A stretch of DNA of 64,000 nt from Streptomyces sp. NBC_00440 (GTDB lineage: Bacteria; Actinomycetota; Actinomycetes; Streptomycetales; Streptomycetaceae). The position numbers and the translations under genes were made by a program. The notes under the pieces are model-generated. The model saw only the letters and a list, made by a program, of their open reading frames with translations. It had not been told where the DNA came from and made no database searches. Numbering within the stretch: the stretch's first letter is position 1; every line of letters starts with the position of its first letter. The stretch is from NCBI RefSeq assembly GCF_036014215.1, contig NZ_CP107921.1:2489501-2553500 (forward strand). The letters are read 5' to 3'. This document shows positions 46,484-57,380 of the stretch, piece after piece.

Positions 46484-47641
46484 ATGAACCGCGATACCTG
46501 CCTCTGCGGGGAGACCTCGTCCCCGCTCTCCCCCCGTTCCCCCGGTCACTCCGCCGGCGTCCACAGCAGGGTGCTCTCGGCGCCGCAGCTGCGCGCTCAC
46601 GGAGTGACGGCGGCCCGCGCGGCCGCCCAGTGCCGGCCCGGAGGCCCCTGGCAGCAGCTGCTGCCGGGGGTCTTCGTGCTGCACCCGGGCCCGCCGACCG
46701 GCGAGGAACGGCTGCACGCCGCGCTGCTGTACGCCGGGCGGCCCCCGGCGGAACGCTCCGGGAAGGTGCCGTCCCAGCCGCGCCGCGGGGTGGGGCAGGC
46801 GGCTCCGGCGCACGCCCCTTCGGTCCAGGGCAGTCCCGCGGCCGGTCCTGTCCCGTACGGCAACACGATGGTCACCGGCCTCGCGGCGCTCGCGCTGCAC
46901 CGCTTCTCGGCCGCTCCCCCGCTGATCTCCGTCGACCGGATCGATGTGCTGGTGCCGCGCACCCGCAGGCTCCGCTCCACGGGCTGCGCCCGGATCGTCC
47001 GGGCGCACACCCTGCCGGGGGCCCAGCAGATCGCCGGGGTGCCGGTGGCGCCGGTGGAACGGGCCCTGGCCGACGCGGTCGCCGAGCTCTCGGACGCGGA
47101 CGCGGTACGCCGGCTCCTCACCGAGGCCGTACGCGGCGGGCACTGTGAACCGGCCACCCTGGTCCGGGAACTGACCCTGGCCCGGCTGCTCTCGCGCGAG
47201 CAGGTGTCGGACGCGGTGGACTCGCTGCTCGCGGAGGGGCGTTCGCTCGCCGAGGACCGGCTCTACGGTCTGGTGCGCGACCACGCGCTGCCCGATCCGC
47301 TGTGGAACGTGGAATTGCGGCTGCCCGGCGGGCCCTCGCTCGGCGGTGTGGACGCCTACTGGCCCGACGAGGCGGTGGCCGTGGAGCTGGACACCCGGCC
47401 GGTGCCCCGTGCGCGTTCCGGTCACGGGGCGGCAGTTGCGGCCGGAGACGATGCGGACGTGCTCGGTTCGCCGTACGCCCGCAAGCGCGACCATCTGGAG
47501 CGGCTCGGCATCACGGTCGTGCATCTGACGCCGGCCAAGCTGCGTGACGCACCGGCGCAGCAGGCGACGGTGGTGCGCACCGCCCTGATGGCCGCCGAGG
47601 ACCGCGCGCCCGCCGCCCGTGTGGTGATCCTGCCCCGCTGA
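46484..47641 (+). CDS. AbiEi-like N-terminus with VSR/DUF559-like nuclease domain
   Basis: The 385-residue protein has an N-terminal half (VLSAPQLRAHGVTAARAAAQ, WQQLLPGVFVLH) resembling the winged-helix region of AbiEi-type antitoxin/transcription regulators. The C-terminal half contains a PD-(D/E)xK-like core: VDAYWPDEAVAVELD followed by KRDHLERLGITVVHL. Such proteins are frequent in Streptomyces but no toxin partner is adjacent. The ATG at 46484 has no strong ribosome site; it overlaps the stop of a six-codon frame (46467-46487) by ATGA, so translation may be coupled to that leader. Nuclease activity is inferred from the motif only. Confidence 0.7.
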   Translation: MNRDTCLCGETSSPLSPRSPGHSAGVHSRVLSAPQLRAHGVTAARAAAQCRPGGPWQQLLPGVFVLHPGPPTGEERLHAALLYAGRPPAERSGKVPSQPRRGVGQAAPAHAPSVQGSPAAGPVPYGNTMVTGLAALALHRFSAAPPLISVDRIDVLVPRTRRLRSTGCARIVRAHTLPGAQQIAGVPVAPVERALADAVAELSDADAVRRLLTEAVRGGHCEPATLVRELTLARLLSREQVSDAVDSLLAEGRSLAEDRLYGLVRDHALPDPLWNVELRLPGGPSLGGVDAYWPDEAVAVELDTRPVPRARSGHGAAVAAGDDADVLGSPYARKRDHLERLGITVVHLTPAKLRDAPAQQATVVRTALMAAEDRAPAARVVILPR

Positions 47642-47651
47642 CCCGACGGTC

Positions 47652-47674
47652 GGGCGCCGCGAACGGCGGCGCCC
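47652..47674. terminator. Weak convergent terminator
   Basis: GGGCGCCG/CGGCGCCC, 8 bp with a 7-nt loop, lies between the two convergent genes. Weak compared with others in the window. Confidence 0.45.
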
Positions 47675-47685
47675 CGGGGCGCGGA

Positions 47686-49431
47686 TCAGCGCTTCTTGAG
47701 GACCAGTTCGGTGTTGCGGTCGCCTGCCGTGCCCGAGAGGTCCGTACGGGCGCCGGGCGCGTTGAAGGAAAGCTCCCGGTACAGCGCGGCGAGGCCGGTC
47801 TGGGAGAGGTCGGTGAAGTCCGTGCGGTGCGGGGCAGCCGACTCGACCAGGGTGGTGAAGAGCGAGAGCGTGCCGTCCTTGTTGTCGACCAGCTCGAAGA
47901 CCCGGGCGAGCTGCGGGAAGTCGATGTGCGAAGCGGTGGTGACCTCCCAGAAGGAGCCGTGCGGCTGGATCTTGTTGCGGTGGCTGTGGCCGTTGATCCA
48001 GGCGACCGCGTTGCGGTGCTTGCCCAGCAGGGCGACGATCTCGTCGCCCGAGTGGTTCCGCTCGCCGGGACGGGCCGGGTCGGGGTGGGTGTTGGTGATG
48101 GTCCAGCTGTTGTGGTGGCTGAAGACCAGGACGTGTTCGTCCGCATGGGCCTTGAGCGTCCGCTCCAGCCAGTTCAGCTGCGCGGTGCCGACCGTGCCGG
48201 TGAAGTGGCCGCCCCTGCCGGTGGTGTCGAGGCTGATCCCGAGGACGCCGGGTGCGACCCGGAAGGTGTAGTAGAGGGTGTCGCTGTCGAGGTTGGCCCG
48301 GGTGTAGCCGTGTCCCACCGGCCCGGCGCCCGCGTGTGCGGGGTCGAGGTGGGCGGTGAGGTACTCGCGCGGGGTGAAGGGGGCGCGGGCCGGGTCCGGG
48401 GTGATGTGGCGCAGGTCCTTGCCGTGTCTGCGGACCAGGGCGGCGAAGTGGCTGCCGTCGAAGTCCCCGTTCCGCTGGTCCGTGGCCAGCTGGGTCCGCG
48501 CCTCGGCGGCCGGGATCTCGTACAGCTTCCGCCCGCCGGCCGCGAAGTCGGCCAGGAAGTGGCCCCGGGCCGCCATGGATCCGCTGGTGAGCGAGTCGTG
48601 GTTGCCGACGGTCGAGTACCAGGGCATACGCAGCCCCGGGCTGTTCACGGAGCGGACGGCCGCAGCGAGGAAGCCCTCGATGCGCGGGAAGCCGCGCTGC
48701 TTGTCCGTGTCGCGCAGGGCCGTGTCCGGGTGCCAGAAGTGCTTGATGCCGGAGTCCTGGACCCCTTCGTAGCGGTGCGGGTCACCGGTGTTGGGGGTGA
48801 TACGGCCCCCGCTCATCACCTTGAGGAACCAGCCGAGTTCGGCGTGGGAGTTGTTGTCGGTGTTGTCCCCCGTGGTCATCACGAAGGAGAGCGGCGCCCC
48901 GGTGGCGGGGCCCGCGCGCAGCGCGTTGACGCGCTCGACCAGGGACACCGCGCCGGGCACCGTGAGCGCTTCCTGGGGGCGCCAGGCTGCGATGTCCGCG
49001 GGGCGCAGGAACTCGCCGCGCACCGGGTGCTGGACGTCGGTGAGGTGCAGGTCGGTGAGCTGGACGAAGGCGGCGAGCGTGGTGCGCCGGGTGGCGCGCC
49101 CGGCGCCCGCGGCGGCGAGCCCGTCCCGTACGACCCGGTCCCAGCCGGGGCCGTCGCCCAGCCGCCGGTAGCCGCTGCCGGGATGGCCGGTGCGGGGGGC
49201 CGCCGATGTGAGCAGGGTGGTGCCGGCCGGTGACGGCGCGGCGGGCATGGTGGGTACGGAGCGGAGTGCGGCGGGTACGGCGGCGCCGGGCACGGCCGGT
49301 GCGGGGGCGGCGGAAGCGCCGCTCCCGCTCCCGATGGCCGTGCCGACGCCGGCCGATACGGCTGCGGCCCCGGCGACGGCGAGAAAGGCGCGGCGGTCGA
49401 GCGCGCGGGCGGCGGAACGCATACGTGACAT
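47686..49431 (-). CDS. Tat-exported metallophosphoesterase (TIGR03767 type)
   Basis: The 581-residue protein has a Tat signal near the N-terminus (LDRRAFLAVAGAAAV) followed by a Pro/Ala linker and a calcineurin-type phosphoesterase domain. Metal motifs are FVQLTDLHLTD, TTGDNTDNNSH, STVGNHDSL and a distal NGHSHRNKI. It would hydrolyse phosphoesters outside the cell; the substrate is unknown. GGGGAG lies 8 nt upstream of the ATG at 49431, whereas an ATG three codons later lacks one. It is divergent from the secreted subtilase gene with a 402-nt gap. Confidence 0.88.
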   Translation of the reverse strand: MSRMRSAARALDRRAFLAVAGAAAVSAGVGTAIGSGSGASAAPAPAVPGAAVPAALRSVPTMPAAPSPAGTTLLTSAAPRTGHPGSGYRRLGDGPGWDRVVRDGLAAAGAGRATRRTTLAAFVQLTDLHLTDVQHPVRGEFLRPADIAAWRPQEALTVPGAVSLVERVNALRAGPATGAPLSFVMTTGDNTDNNSHAELGWFLKVMSGGRITPNTGDPHRYEGVQDSGIKHFWHPDTALRDTDKQRGFPRIEGFLAAAVRSVNSPGLRMPWYSTVGNHDSLTSGSMAARGHFLADFAAGGRKLYEIPAAEARTQLATDQRNGDFDGSHFAALVRRHGKDLRHITPDPARAPFTPREYLTAHLDPAHAGAGPVGHGYTRANLDSDTLYYTFRVAPGVLGISLDTTGRGGHFTGTVGTAQLNWLERTLKAHADEHVLVFSHHNSWTITNTHPDPARPGERNHSGDEIVALLGKHRNAVAWINGHSHRNKIQPHGSFWEVTTASHIDFPQLARVFELVDNKDGTLSLFTTLVESAAPHRTDFTDLSQTGLAALYRELSFNAPGARTDLSGTAGDRNTELVLKKR

Positions 49432-49833
49432 GACTCGGTCTCCCCGGGTGCGGACGCGTCTCCAACAGCGGCGGGGCTGGAATTTCCCCGCTCCTACGGA
49501 TGGTTGGCAGCGGGCATGACCTGTGCGTGAACGAGGCCGCAACAGGCAACACCGATCACCGCACAGGGATCACCCGCTGCCGTCGGAGCGCCCGCCATCG
49601 GGGCACATCGGCCCGGCGGTCCCGGCCTGCACCTGTCCGCCAGGGCCGCCTCGCGCCCCGGTGGGCCGGAGTTGCCCTGTCTCATCCCGCTTTGACCGGG
49701 GTGGCGTATGGCGGAAGACCGCCAAGGAGTGGCCACCCGGCGGACAACTCTCCCCAAGAGAGGGTCATTTAGGTAAAGATCCGGTCATCAAGCTCCGGAT
49801 TCCGGACCTTTTCTTCCACATACAGGGATGTAG
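49432..49833. other. Divergent promoter region of phosphoesterase and subtilase genes
   Basis: This 402-nt region has no credible gene. The last 80 nt before the subtilase start are relatively A/T-rich (CATTTAGGTAAAGATCC, CCTTTTCTTCCACATAC) and probably contain its promoter. Otherwise I see nothing of note. Confidence 0.5.
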
Positions 49834-52800
49834 ATGAGCCTCGAATTCCCCAGCTCCATAACCCGGGCGAGACGCACGGCCCGGGTCGCCGCCGCCGCGG
49901 GCGTGGTCCTCGCCCTCGCCGCGGCCGGAGTCGCACCCGCGGTCGCCGCCGCGGGTCAGGACGGTCCCGCGCCCGCCGGCGTGAAGGCCGCGAAGCCCGC
50001 CGGGCCGGCCTCCGCCAAGCTCGGCGCGTCCGACGCACAGCTGCTCGGCCGGGCCGAGCAGGACGGTACGAAGTCCGTGACCGTCATGGTGGCCACCGCC
50101 CCGGGCGCGACCGCCCAGGTCCGCAAGCAGTTCGACGCCGTTCCCGGCGCGGTCGTCGGCAGGACCGACGACAAGCTGGGGTACGTGAGGGCCACCCTGC
50201 CGACGCCCAGGGCGGGTTCGGCCATCGCGGCGGCCGGGAAGCTCTCATCCGTCCACGGGATCGACCTCAAGCAGGAGATCCAGCTGGACGACCCGACCCC
50301 GGCCGGGGACACCGCGAAGGGCGCCAAGTCCAGTGCGTCGGCCGGACCGTACTCCGCTCCGGGCCGGAAGACCCCGGCCAGGAACCCGTACAACCCGTCC
50401 TTCGAGACGGGCGCCGTGGACTTCGTGAAACAGCACCCGAAGTCCGACGGCCGGGGCGTGACCATCGGCATCCTCGACTCCGGTGTCGACCTGGGCCACC
50501 CGGCGCTGCGGAAGACCAGCACCGGCGAGCGGAAGATCGTCGACTGGGTGACCGCGACGGACCCGGTGTCCGACGGCGACGGCACCTGGCTGCGGATGAA
50601 CAGCGCCGTGACGGGCCCGGCCTTCACCGCGGCGGGCCGCACCTGGCGGGCCCCGGCCGGTTCGTACCGCTTCCAGACCTTCGCCGAGAAGGTCACGACC
50701 GGCGGCGACGAGGCGGGCGACCTCAACCGGGACGGCGACACCACCGATGTGTGGGGCGTGTTGTACGACCCGGCCGCCGGGACCGTACGGGTGGATCTGA
50801 ACGGTAACGGTGACTTCACCGACGACGTCGCGATGAAGCCGTACAAGGACAAGTTCCAGATCGGCTACTTCGGCAAGGACGACCCGAGGACGGAGGTCGC
50901 CGAGCGGGTCCCCTTCGTGGTCGAGGACCGGAAGGACGTCGTCTACAACGCGGCGGGCGACACGTCCGACTACGTCAACATCGGTGTCATCCAGGGCGAG
51001 CACGCCACCCATGTCGCGGGCATCACCGCGGCGAACGGCCTGTTCGGCGGCGCGATGAACGGTGCGGCGCCGGGCGCCAGGATCGTCTCGTCGCGTGCCT
51101 GCACCTGGAGCGGCGGCTGCACCAACGTCGCCCTCACCGAAGGGATGATGGACCTCGTCGTCAACCGCGGCGTGGACATCGTGAACATGTCGATCGGCGG
51201 GCTGCCTCCGCTCAACGACGGCAACAACGCACGGGACGAGCTCTACAAGCGCCTCATCGACACCTACGGCGTCCAGCTCGTCATCTCGGCGGGCAACGAG
51301 GGCCCCGGCCTCAACACCATCGGCGACCCCGGCCTGGCCGACCACGTGATCTCCGTCGGCGCGACCATCTCCAAGGAGACCTGGGCCGCCGACTACGGGT
51401 CCGGCGTGACGAAGAAGAACGACATGATGCCGTTCTCCTCACGCGGCCCGCGTGAGGACGGCGGCTTCACTCCGACGCTCTCCGCGCCCGGCGCCGCAAT
51501 CAACTCCACCCAGACCTGGCTGCCCGGCGCTCCGGTGAAGGAGGCGGGCTACTCGCTGCCCGCCGGGTACTCGATGCTCCAGGGCACCTCGATGGCGGCC
51601 CCGCAGGCCGCCGGCGCGAGCGCACTGCTCCTCTCGGCCGCGAAGCAGCAGCACATCGAGCTGCCCCCGGCCGATCTGCGCACCGCCCTCACCAGCACCG
51701 CCACCCACATCAAGGGCGTCCCCGCGCACGCCGAGGGCGCGGGCCTGATCAACATCGTCGGGGCCTGGAAGACCATCAGGAAGGGCGCGGACTCGAAGCA
51801 GGGCGCCGCGCACGAGTACACGGTCCAGGCTCCGGTCGACACCGCGATCGACGACGCCCTGAAGACCCCCGGCCGCGGCACCGGCATCTACGACCGCGAG
51901 GGCGGTCTGAAGGCCGGGCAGCAGAAGACGTACAAGGTGACGGTCGTGCGGACCACCGGGCCCGACCGGCCCGTCACGCACCGGCTGACCTTCCGGAACA
52001 ACGACGGCACCTTCTCGCTCGCAGGACCGGCACAGGTGTCCCTGCCGCTGGGCAGGGCGGTGACCGTGACCGTCCGGGCGAAGCCGGCCTCGGCCGGGGT
52101 GCACAGCGCCATCCTCCAGCTCGACGACCCGAGGACGGTGGGCACCGACCAGCAGATCATGGCCACCGTGGTCGTCTCGGAGCCGCTCGCCAAGCCCTCG
52201 TACACCGTCAAGCACTCCGGCTCGGTGCAGCGCAACAGCACCACGTCGTACTTCCTGACGGTGCCGGAGGGCGCCAAGGCCCTTGAGGTCGGGATGAGCG
52301 CGCTGCGGTCGGGCAGCCAGACCCGGTTCATCTCGATCCACCCGTACGGGGTCCCGGTGGACGACACCGGGACGCCCAGCTGCTACCCGAACTACGACAA
52401 CCCGGCCAACACCTGCCGTCCGGAGCTGCGCTCCTACCCGGACCCGGCACCGGGCGTCTGGGAGATCGAGGTCGAGGCCCGCCGTACCTCGCCCTACCTC
52501 GACAACCCGTACAAGCTGGATGTGGCGCTGCTCGGCGCCGCCTTCGACCCGGCCGTGCAGACCCTCCCCGAGGCCGAGGCGGGCACTGCGGCTCCGGTCG
52601 ACTGGACGGTCCGCAACGGCTTCGCCGCCATCGACGGCACGCTGAAGGGCGGCCCGCTCGGCTCGTCCTTCGATGCGACGCCGACGATCGAGGAGGGTGA
52701 GAGCAAGACCACCACGGTCACCGTCCCCGAGGGCGTCGACCGGTTCGACGTGTCCATCGGCGGGACCTCGGACACCGGGGCCGACCTGGATCTCTACGTC

Positions 52801-53160
52801 TACCGGGGCGCCACCCAGGTCGGCTCGTCAGCGACCGGCGGCTCCGACGAGTCGGTCAGCCTGGTGAAGCCGGCCGCCGGTACGTACACCGTCGAGGTGG
52901 ACGCCTACGCGGTGCCTGCCGGGTCGACGACGTACGGCTACCGCGATGTGTACTTCGCGCCGTCGCTCGGCTCGGTCGAGGTCGACGCGTCGAAGGCTGT
53001 GAAGCTCGCCACCGGGGCATCGGCGAAGCTCGGTGCCCGGATCGTCGCCGCGGGACCTGCGCCCGCCGGACGTGAGCTCTTCGGCCAGGTGCAGCTGCTG
53101 AACGCCCGTGGCACGGTCGCGGGCACCGGCAGCGTCCGGATCGCGAAGGTCACACCGTAA
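49834..53160 (+). CDS. Secreted S8 subtilisin-type serine protease with calcium-loop insertion and PPC-like domain
   Basis: The 1108-residue protease has a signal peptide (about 1-42, RTARVAAAAGVVLALAAAG) and a propeptide. The catalytic triad is Asp near 215 (GILDSGVDLGH), His near 392 (EHATHVAG) and Ser near 586 (GTSMAAPQAAG). About 175 residues separate Asp from His; this insert holds two DxNxDGDxTD-like loops (near 295 and 321) that look like calcium sites. A bacterial pre-peptidase C-terminal-type (PPC) domain lies near 955-1030 (TGADLDLYVYRG). AGGGATG precedes the ATG. It would digest extracellular protein. The very long C-terminal region resembles tripeptidyl-peptidase-II-like members. 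Confidence 0.93.
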   Translation: MSLEFPSSITRARRTARVAAAAGVVLALAAAGVAPAVAAAGQDGPAPAGVKAAKPAGPASAKLGASDAQLLGRAEQDGTKSVTVMVATAPGATAQVRKQFDAVPGAVVGRTDDKLGYVRATLPTPRAGSAIAAAGKLSSVHGIDLKQEIQLDDPTPAGDTAKGAKSSASAGPYSAPGRKTPARNPYNPSFETGAVDFVKQHPKSDGRGVTIGILDSGVDLGHPALRKTSTGERKIVDWVTATDPVSDGDGTWLRMNSAVTGPAFTAAGRTWRAPAGSYRFQTFAEKVTTGGDEAGDLNRDGDTTDVWGVLYDPAAGTVRVDLNGNGDFTDDVAMKPYKDKFQIGYFGKDDPRTEVAERVPFVVEDRKDVVYNAAGDTSDYVNIGVIQGEHATHVAGITAANGLFGGAMNGAAPGARIVSSRACTWSGGCTNVALTEGMMDLVVNRGVDIVNMSIGGLPPLNDGNNARDELYKRLIDTYGVQLVISAGNEGPGLNTIGDPGLADHVISVGATISKETWAADYGSGVTKKNDMMPFSSRGPREDGGFTPTLSAPGAAINSTQTWLPGAPVKEAGYSLPAGYSMLQGTSMAAPQAAGASALLLSAAKQQHIELPPADLRTALTSTATHIKGVPAHAEGAGLINIVGAWKTIRKGADSKQGAAHEYTVQAPVDTAIDDALKTPGRGTGIYDREGGLKAGQQKTYKVTVVRTTGPDRPVTHRLTFRNNDGTFSLAGPAQVSLPLGRAVTVTVRAKPASAGVHSAILQLDDPRTVGTDQQIMATVVVSEPLAKPSYTVKHSGSVQRNSTTSYFLTVPEGAKALEVGMSALRSGSQTRFISIHPYGVPVDDTGTPSCYPNYDNPANTCRPELRSYPDPAPGVWEIEVEARRTSPYLDNPYKLDVALLGAAFDPAVQTLPEAEAGTAAPVDWTVRNGFAAIDGTLKGGPLGSSFDATPTIEEGESKTTTVTVPEGVDRFDVSIGGTSDTGADLDLYVYRGATQVGSSATGGSDESVSLVKPAAGTYTVEVDAYAVPAGSTTYGYRDVYFAPSLGSVEVDASKAVKLATGASAKLGARIVAAGPAPAGRELFGQVQLLNARGTVAGTGSVRIAKVTP

Positions 53161-53198
53161 CTGTGTGAAACGCCGTAACCGTGCGGAATAAGGTGTGA

Positions 53199-54401
<1,203 letters not shown>

Positions 54402-54439
54402 GCCCACCGCAGCACTTTTCGGGGCGGCACAAGCCCCAC

Positions 54440-54481
54440 AGCGGAGCGCACAGCCCCACGGCCGGGGCTGTGCGCTCCGCT
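54440..54481 (+). terminator. Terminator after asd
   Basis: A perfect 18-bp stem starting AGCGGAGCGCACAGCCCC with a 6-nt loop, 38 nt after the asd stop. Confidence 0.93.
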
Positions 54482-54605
54482 GTTCCGCCCCTCCGCCGTC
54501 CCTTCCGCGGCCTCGCGGGACCGGGCCCGTCCCCTCCGGCCCACTCGGATGGCGGAAGGCGTGGAAGGATGAGCGGAAACGTCACATACCGAGGAGATGA
54601 CCCGG

Positions 54606-57182
54606 GTGCCCGGCACAAATCTGACCCGCGAAGAGGCACGGCAGCGCGCGAGCCTCCTCACCGTTGACTCGTACGGGATCGACCTCGACCTCAGCGGCGC
54701 TCAGGAGGGAGGCACCTACCGGTCCGTGACCACCGTGCGCTTCCGGAGCGCCGAGGCCGGGGCCGAGACCTTCATCGACCTCATCGCGCCGACCGTGCAC
54801 GAGGCCGTCCTGAACGGCACGCCGCTGGACACCGCCGCCGTCTTCAAGGACTCGCGCATCGCGCTCTCCGGGCTGCTCGCCGGCGAGAACGAGCTGCGGG
54901 TCGTCGCTGACTGCGCGTACACCAACACCGGTGAGGGCCTTCACCGCTTCGTCGACCCGGTCGACGACCAGGCGTACCTGTACACCCAGTTCGAGGTCGC
55001 CGACGCACGGCGGGTCTTCCCCAACTTCGAGCAGCCGGACCTGAAGGCGACCTTCCAGTTCACCGTGAAGGCCCCCGAGGGCTGGACCGTGATCTCCAAC
55101 TCGCCGACGCCCGAACCGCGTGACCACGTCTGGGAGTTCGAGGCGACGCCGCGCATCTCGACGTACATCACGGCGCTCATCGTCGGCCCGTACCACTCGG
55201 TGCACAGCAGCTACGAGAAGGACGGCGTGTCCGTCCCGCTCGGGATCTACTGCCGTCCCTCGCTGGCCGAGTTCCTCGACTCGGACGCGATCTTCGACGT
55301 CACCCGGCAGGGCTTCGACTGGTTCCAGGAGAAGTTCGACTACGCGTACCCGTTCGCCAAGTACGACCAGCTCTTCGTGCCGGAGTTCAACGCGGGCGCC
55401 ATGGAGAACGCGGGCGCGGTGACCATTCGCGACCAGTACGTCTTCCGCTCCAAGGTCACCGACGCCGCGTACGAGACGCGCGCCGAGACCATCCTGCACG
55501 AGCTGGCGCACATGTGGTTCGGCGACCTGGTCACGATGGAGTGGTGGAACGACCTCTGGCTGAACGAGTCGTTCGCCACGTACACATCGATCGCGTGCCA
55601 GGCGTACGCGGACGGTTCCCAGTGGCCGCAGTCGTGGACGACGTTCGCCAACTCCATGAAGACCTGGGCCTACCGCCAGGACCAGCTGCCGTCCACGCAC
55701 CCGATCATGGCCGACATCACCGACCTGGACGACGTGCTCGTCAACTTCGACGGGATCACGTACGCCAAGGGCGCATCGGTGCTCAAGCAGCTCGTCGCCT
55801 ATGTCGGCATGGACGAGTTCTTCCAGGGCGTGCAGGCGTACTTCAAGGAGCACGCCTTCGGCAACACCCGCCTCGCGGACCTGCTCGGCGCGCTGGAGAA
55901 GACCTCGGGGCGCGATCTGAAGGCCTGGTCGACGGCGTGGCTGGAGACCGCCGGGATCAACATCCTGCGCCCGGAGATCGAGGTCGACGGCGCCGGCCAC
56001 ATCACCTCCTTCGCCGTACGGCAGGAGGCGCCCGAGCTGCCCGCGGGCGCCAAGGGCGAGCCGACGCTGCGCCCGCACCGCATCGCCATCGGCTGCTACG
56101 ACCTGGACGAGGACGGCAAGCTCGTCCGTACGAACCGGATCGAGCTGGACGTCGAGGGCGAGCGCACCGATGTGCCGTTCCCGCAGGACACCCCGCGCCC
56201 CGCGGTGATCCTGCTCAACGACGACGACCTGTCGTACGCGAAGGTGCGCCTCGACGAGGAGTCGCTGCGCGTCGTCACCGAGCACCTGGGCGACTTCGCC
56301 GAGTCGCTGCCGCGCGCCCTGTCCTGGGCGTCCGCCTGGGACATGACCCGCGACGGCGAGCTGGCCACCCGCGACTACCTGGCGCTCGTCCTGTCCGGGA
56401 TCTCCAAGGAGTCGGACATCGGCGTCGTCCAGTCGCTGCACCGCCAGGTGAAGCTGGCACTCGACATGTACGCGGACCCCGCCTGGCGCGAGGCCGGTCT
56501 GACCCAGTGGACGGACGCGACGCTGGCACATCTGCGTTCCGCCGGCGCGGGCAGCGACCACCAGCTGGCGTGGGCCCGTGCGTTCGCCACGACGGCCCGT
56601 ACGCCGCTCCAGCTCGATCTGCTGAACGGGCTGCTCGAAGGCGAGGAGACGATCGAGGGTCTGGCCGTCGACACCGAGCTGCGCTGGGCGTTCGTGCACC
56701 GGCTGGCCGCGGTCGGCCGGTTCGACGAGGAGGAGATCGCGGCCGAGCTGCAGCGCGACCGGACGTCCGCGGGTGAGCGGCACGCGGCGAGCGCCCGTGC
56801 CGCGCGTCCGACGGAGGCCGCCAAGGCCGAGGCGTGGGCGTCGGTCGTGGAGTCCGACCAGCTCCCCAACGCCGTCCAGGAGGCGGTCATCGGCGGCTTC
56901 GTCCAGACCGACCAGCGCGAGGTGCTCGCTCCGTACACGGAGAAGTACTTCGCGGCGGTCAAGGACGTCTGGGAGTCCCGCAGCCACGAGATGGCCCAGC
57001 AGGTCGCGATCGGGCTCTACCCGGCGCTCCAGGTGTCGCAGGAGACGCTGGACGCGACGGACGCCTGGCTGGAGTCCGCCGGGCCGAACGCCGCGCTGCG
57101 CCGGCTGGTGTCCGAGTCGCGCTCGGGCGTGGAGCGGGCCCTGCGGGCCCAGGCGGCGGACGCGGCCGCGGCGCGCGCGTAA
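54606..57182 (+). CDS. pepN: Aminopeptidase N, M1 family (paralogue 2)
   Basis: The 858-residue protein starts at GTG (PGTNLTREEARQRASLL) with GAGGAG 9 nt upstream; the ATG at 54597 overlaps that ribosome site and is unlikely. It has GAMEN near residue 266 and the zinc site HELAHMWFGD (H298, E299, H302) with E321 in LNESF. Layout and motifs match the pepN at 43710-46301, 8 kb away, so both are cytoplasmic aminopeptidases from a duplication. A 16-nt tandem repeat array begins 1 nt after the stop. Confidence 0.93.
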   Translation: MPGTNLTREEARQRASLLTVDSYGIDLDLSGAQEGGTYRSVTTVRFRSAEAGAETFIDLIAPTVHEAVLNGTPLDTAAVFKDSRIALSGLLAGENELRVVADCAYTNTGEGLHRFVDPVDDQAYLYTQFEVADARRVFPNFEQPDLKATFQFTVKAPEGWTVISNSPTPEPRDHVWEFEATPRISTYITALIVGPYHSVHSSYEKDGVSVPLGIYCRPSLAEFLDSDAIFDVTRQGFDWFQEKFDYAYPFAKYDQLFVPEFNAGAMENAGAVTIRDQYVFRSKVTDAAYETRAETILHELAHMWFGDLVTMEWWNDLWLNESFATYTSIACQAYADGSQWPQSWTTFANSMKTWAYRQDQLPSTHPIMADITDLDDVLVNFDGITYAKGASVLKQLVAYVGMDEFFQGVQAYFKEHAFGNTRLADLLGALEKTSGRDLKAWSTAWLETAGINILRPEIEVDGAGHITSFAVRQEAPELPAGAKGEPTLRPHRIAIGCYDLDEDGKLVRTNRIELDVEGERTDVPFPQDTPRPAVILLNDDDLSYAKVRLDEESLRVVTEHLGDFAESLPRALSWASAWDMTRDGELATRDYLALVLSGISKESDIGVVQSLHRQVKLALDMYADPAWREAGLTQWTDATLAHLRSAGAGSDHQLAWARAFATTARTPLQLDLLNGLLEGEETIEGLAVDTELRWAFVHRLAAVGRFDEEEIAAELQRDRTSAGERHAASARAARPTEAAKAEAWASVVESDQLPNAVQEAVIGGFVQTDQREVLAPYTEKYFAAVKDVWESRSHEMAQQVAIGLYPALQVSQETLDATDAWLESAGPNAALRRLVSESRSGVERALRAQAADAAAARA

Positions 57183-57183
57183 G

Positions 57184-57247
57184 GCTGTGTGCGCATAACG
57201 CTGTGTGCGCATAGGGCTGTGTGCGCATAGGGCTGTGGGGCGCGCGT
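57184..57247. repeat. 16-nt tandem repeat array directly after pepN paralogue 2
   Basis: Units GCTGTGTGCGCATAAC, GCTGTGTGCGCATAGG, GCTGTGTGCGCATAGG and the degenerate GCTGTGGGGCGCGCGT. Period exactly 16 nt. The first unit starts 1 nt after the TAA stop. Confidence 0.92.
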
Positions 57248-57278
57248 AGAGCCGTGGCGCGCGCCCGGGAATGAGTGC

Positions 57279-57322
57279 GGGGCGGGTGGTCGGGGTCCGG
57301 CAGGACCTCAGCCACCCGCCCC
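57279..57322. terminator. Terminator between pepN paralogue 2 and allantoicase gene
   Basis: GGGGCGGGTGG pairs with CCACCCGCCCC around a loop that itself contains GGTCC/GGACC. It lies between the two convergent genes. Confidence 0.8.
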
Positions 57323-57380
57323 TTCCTCTGTGCGGGTTTCCCCCCGGCCTCCGGACAGAGGTGTCAGCGGTGCGCGAGGG

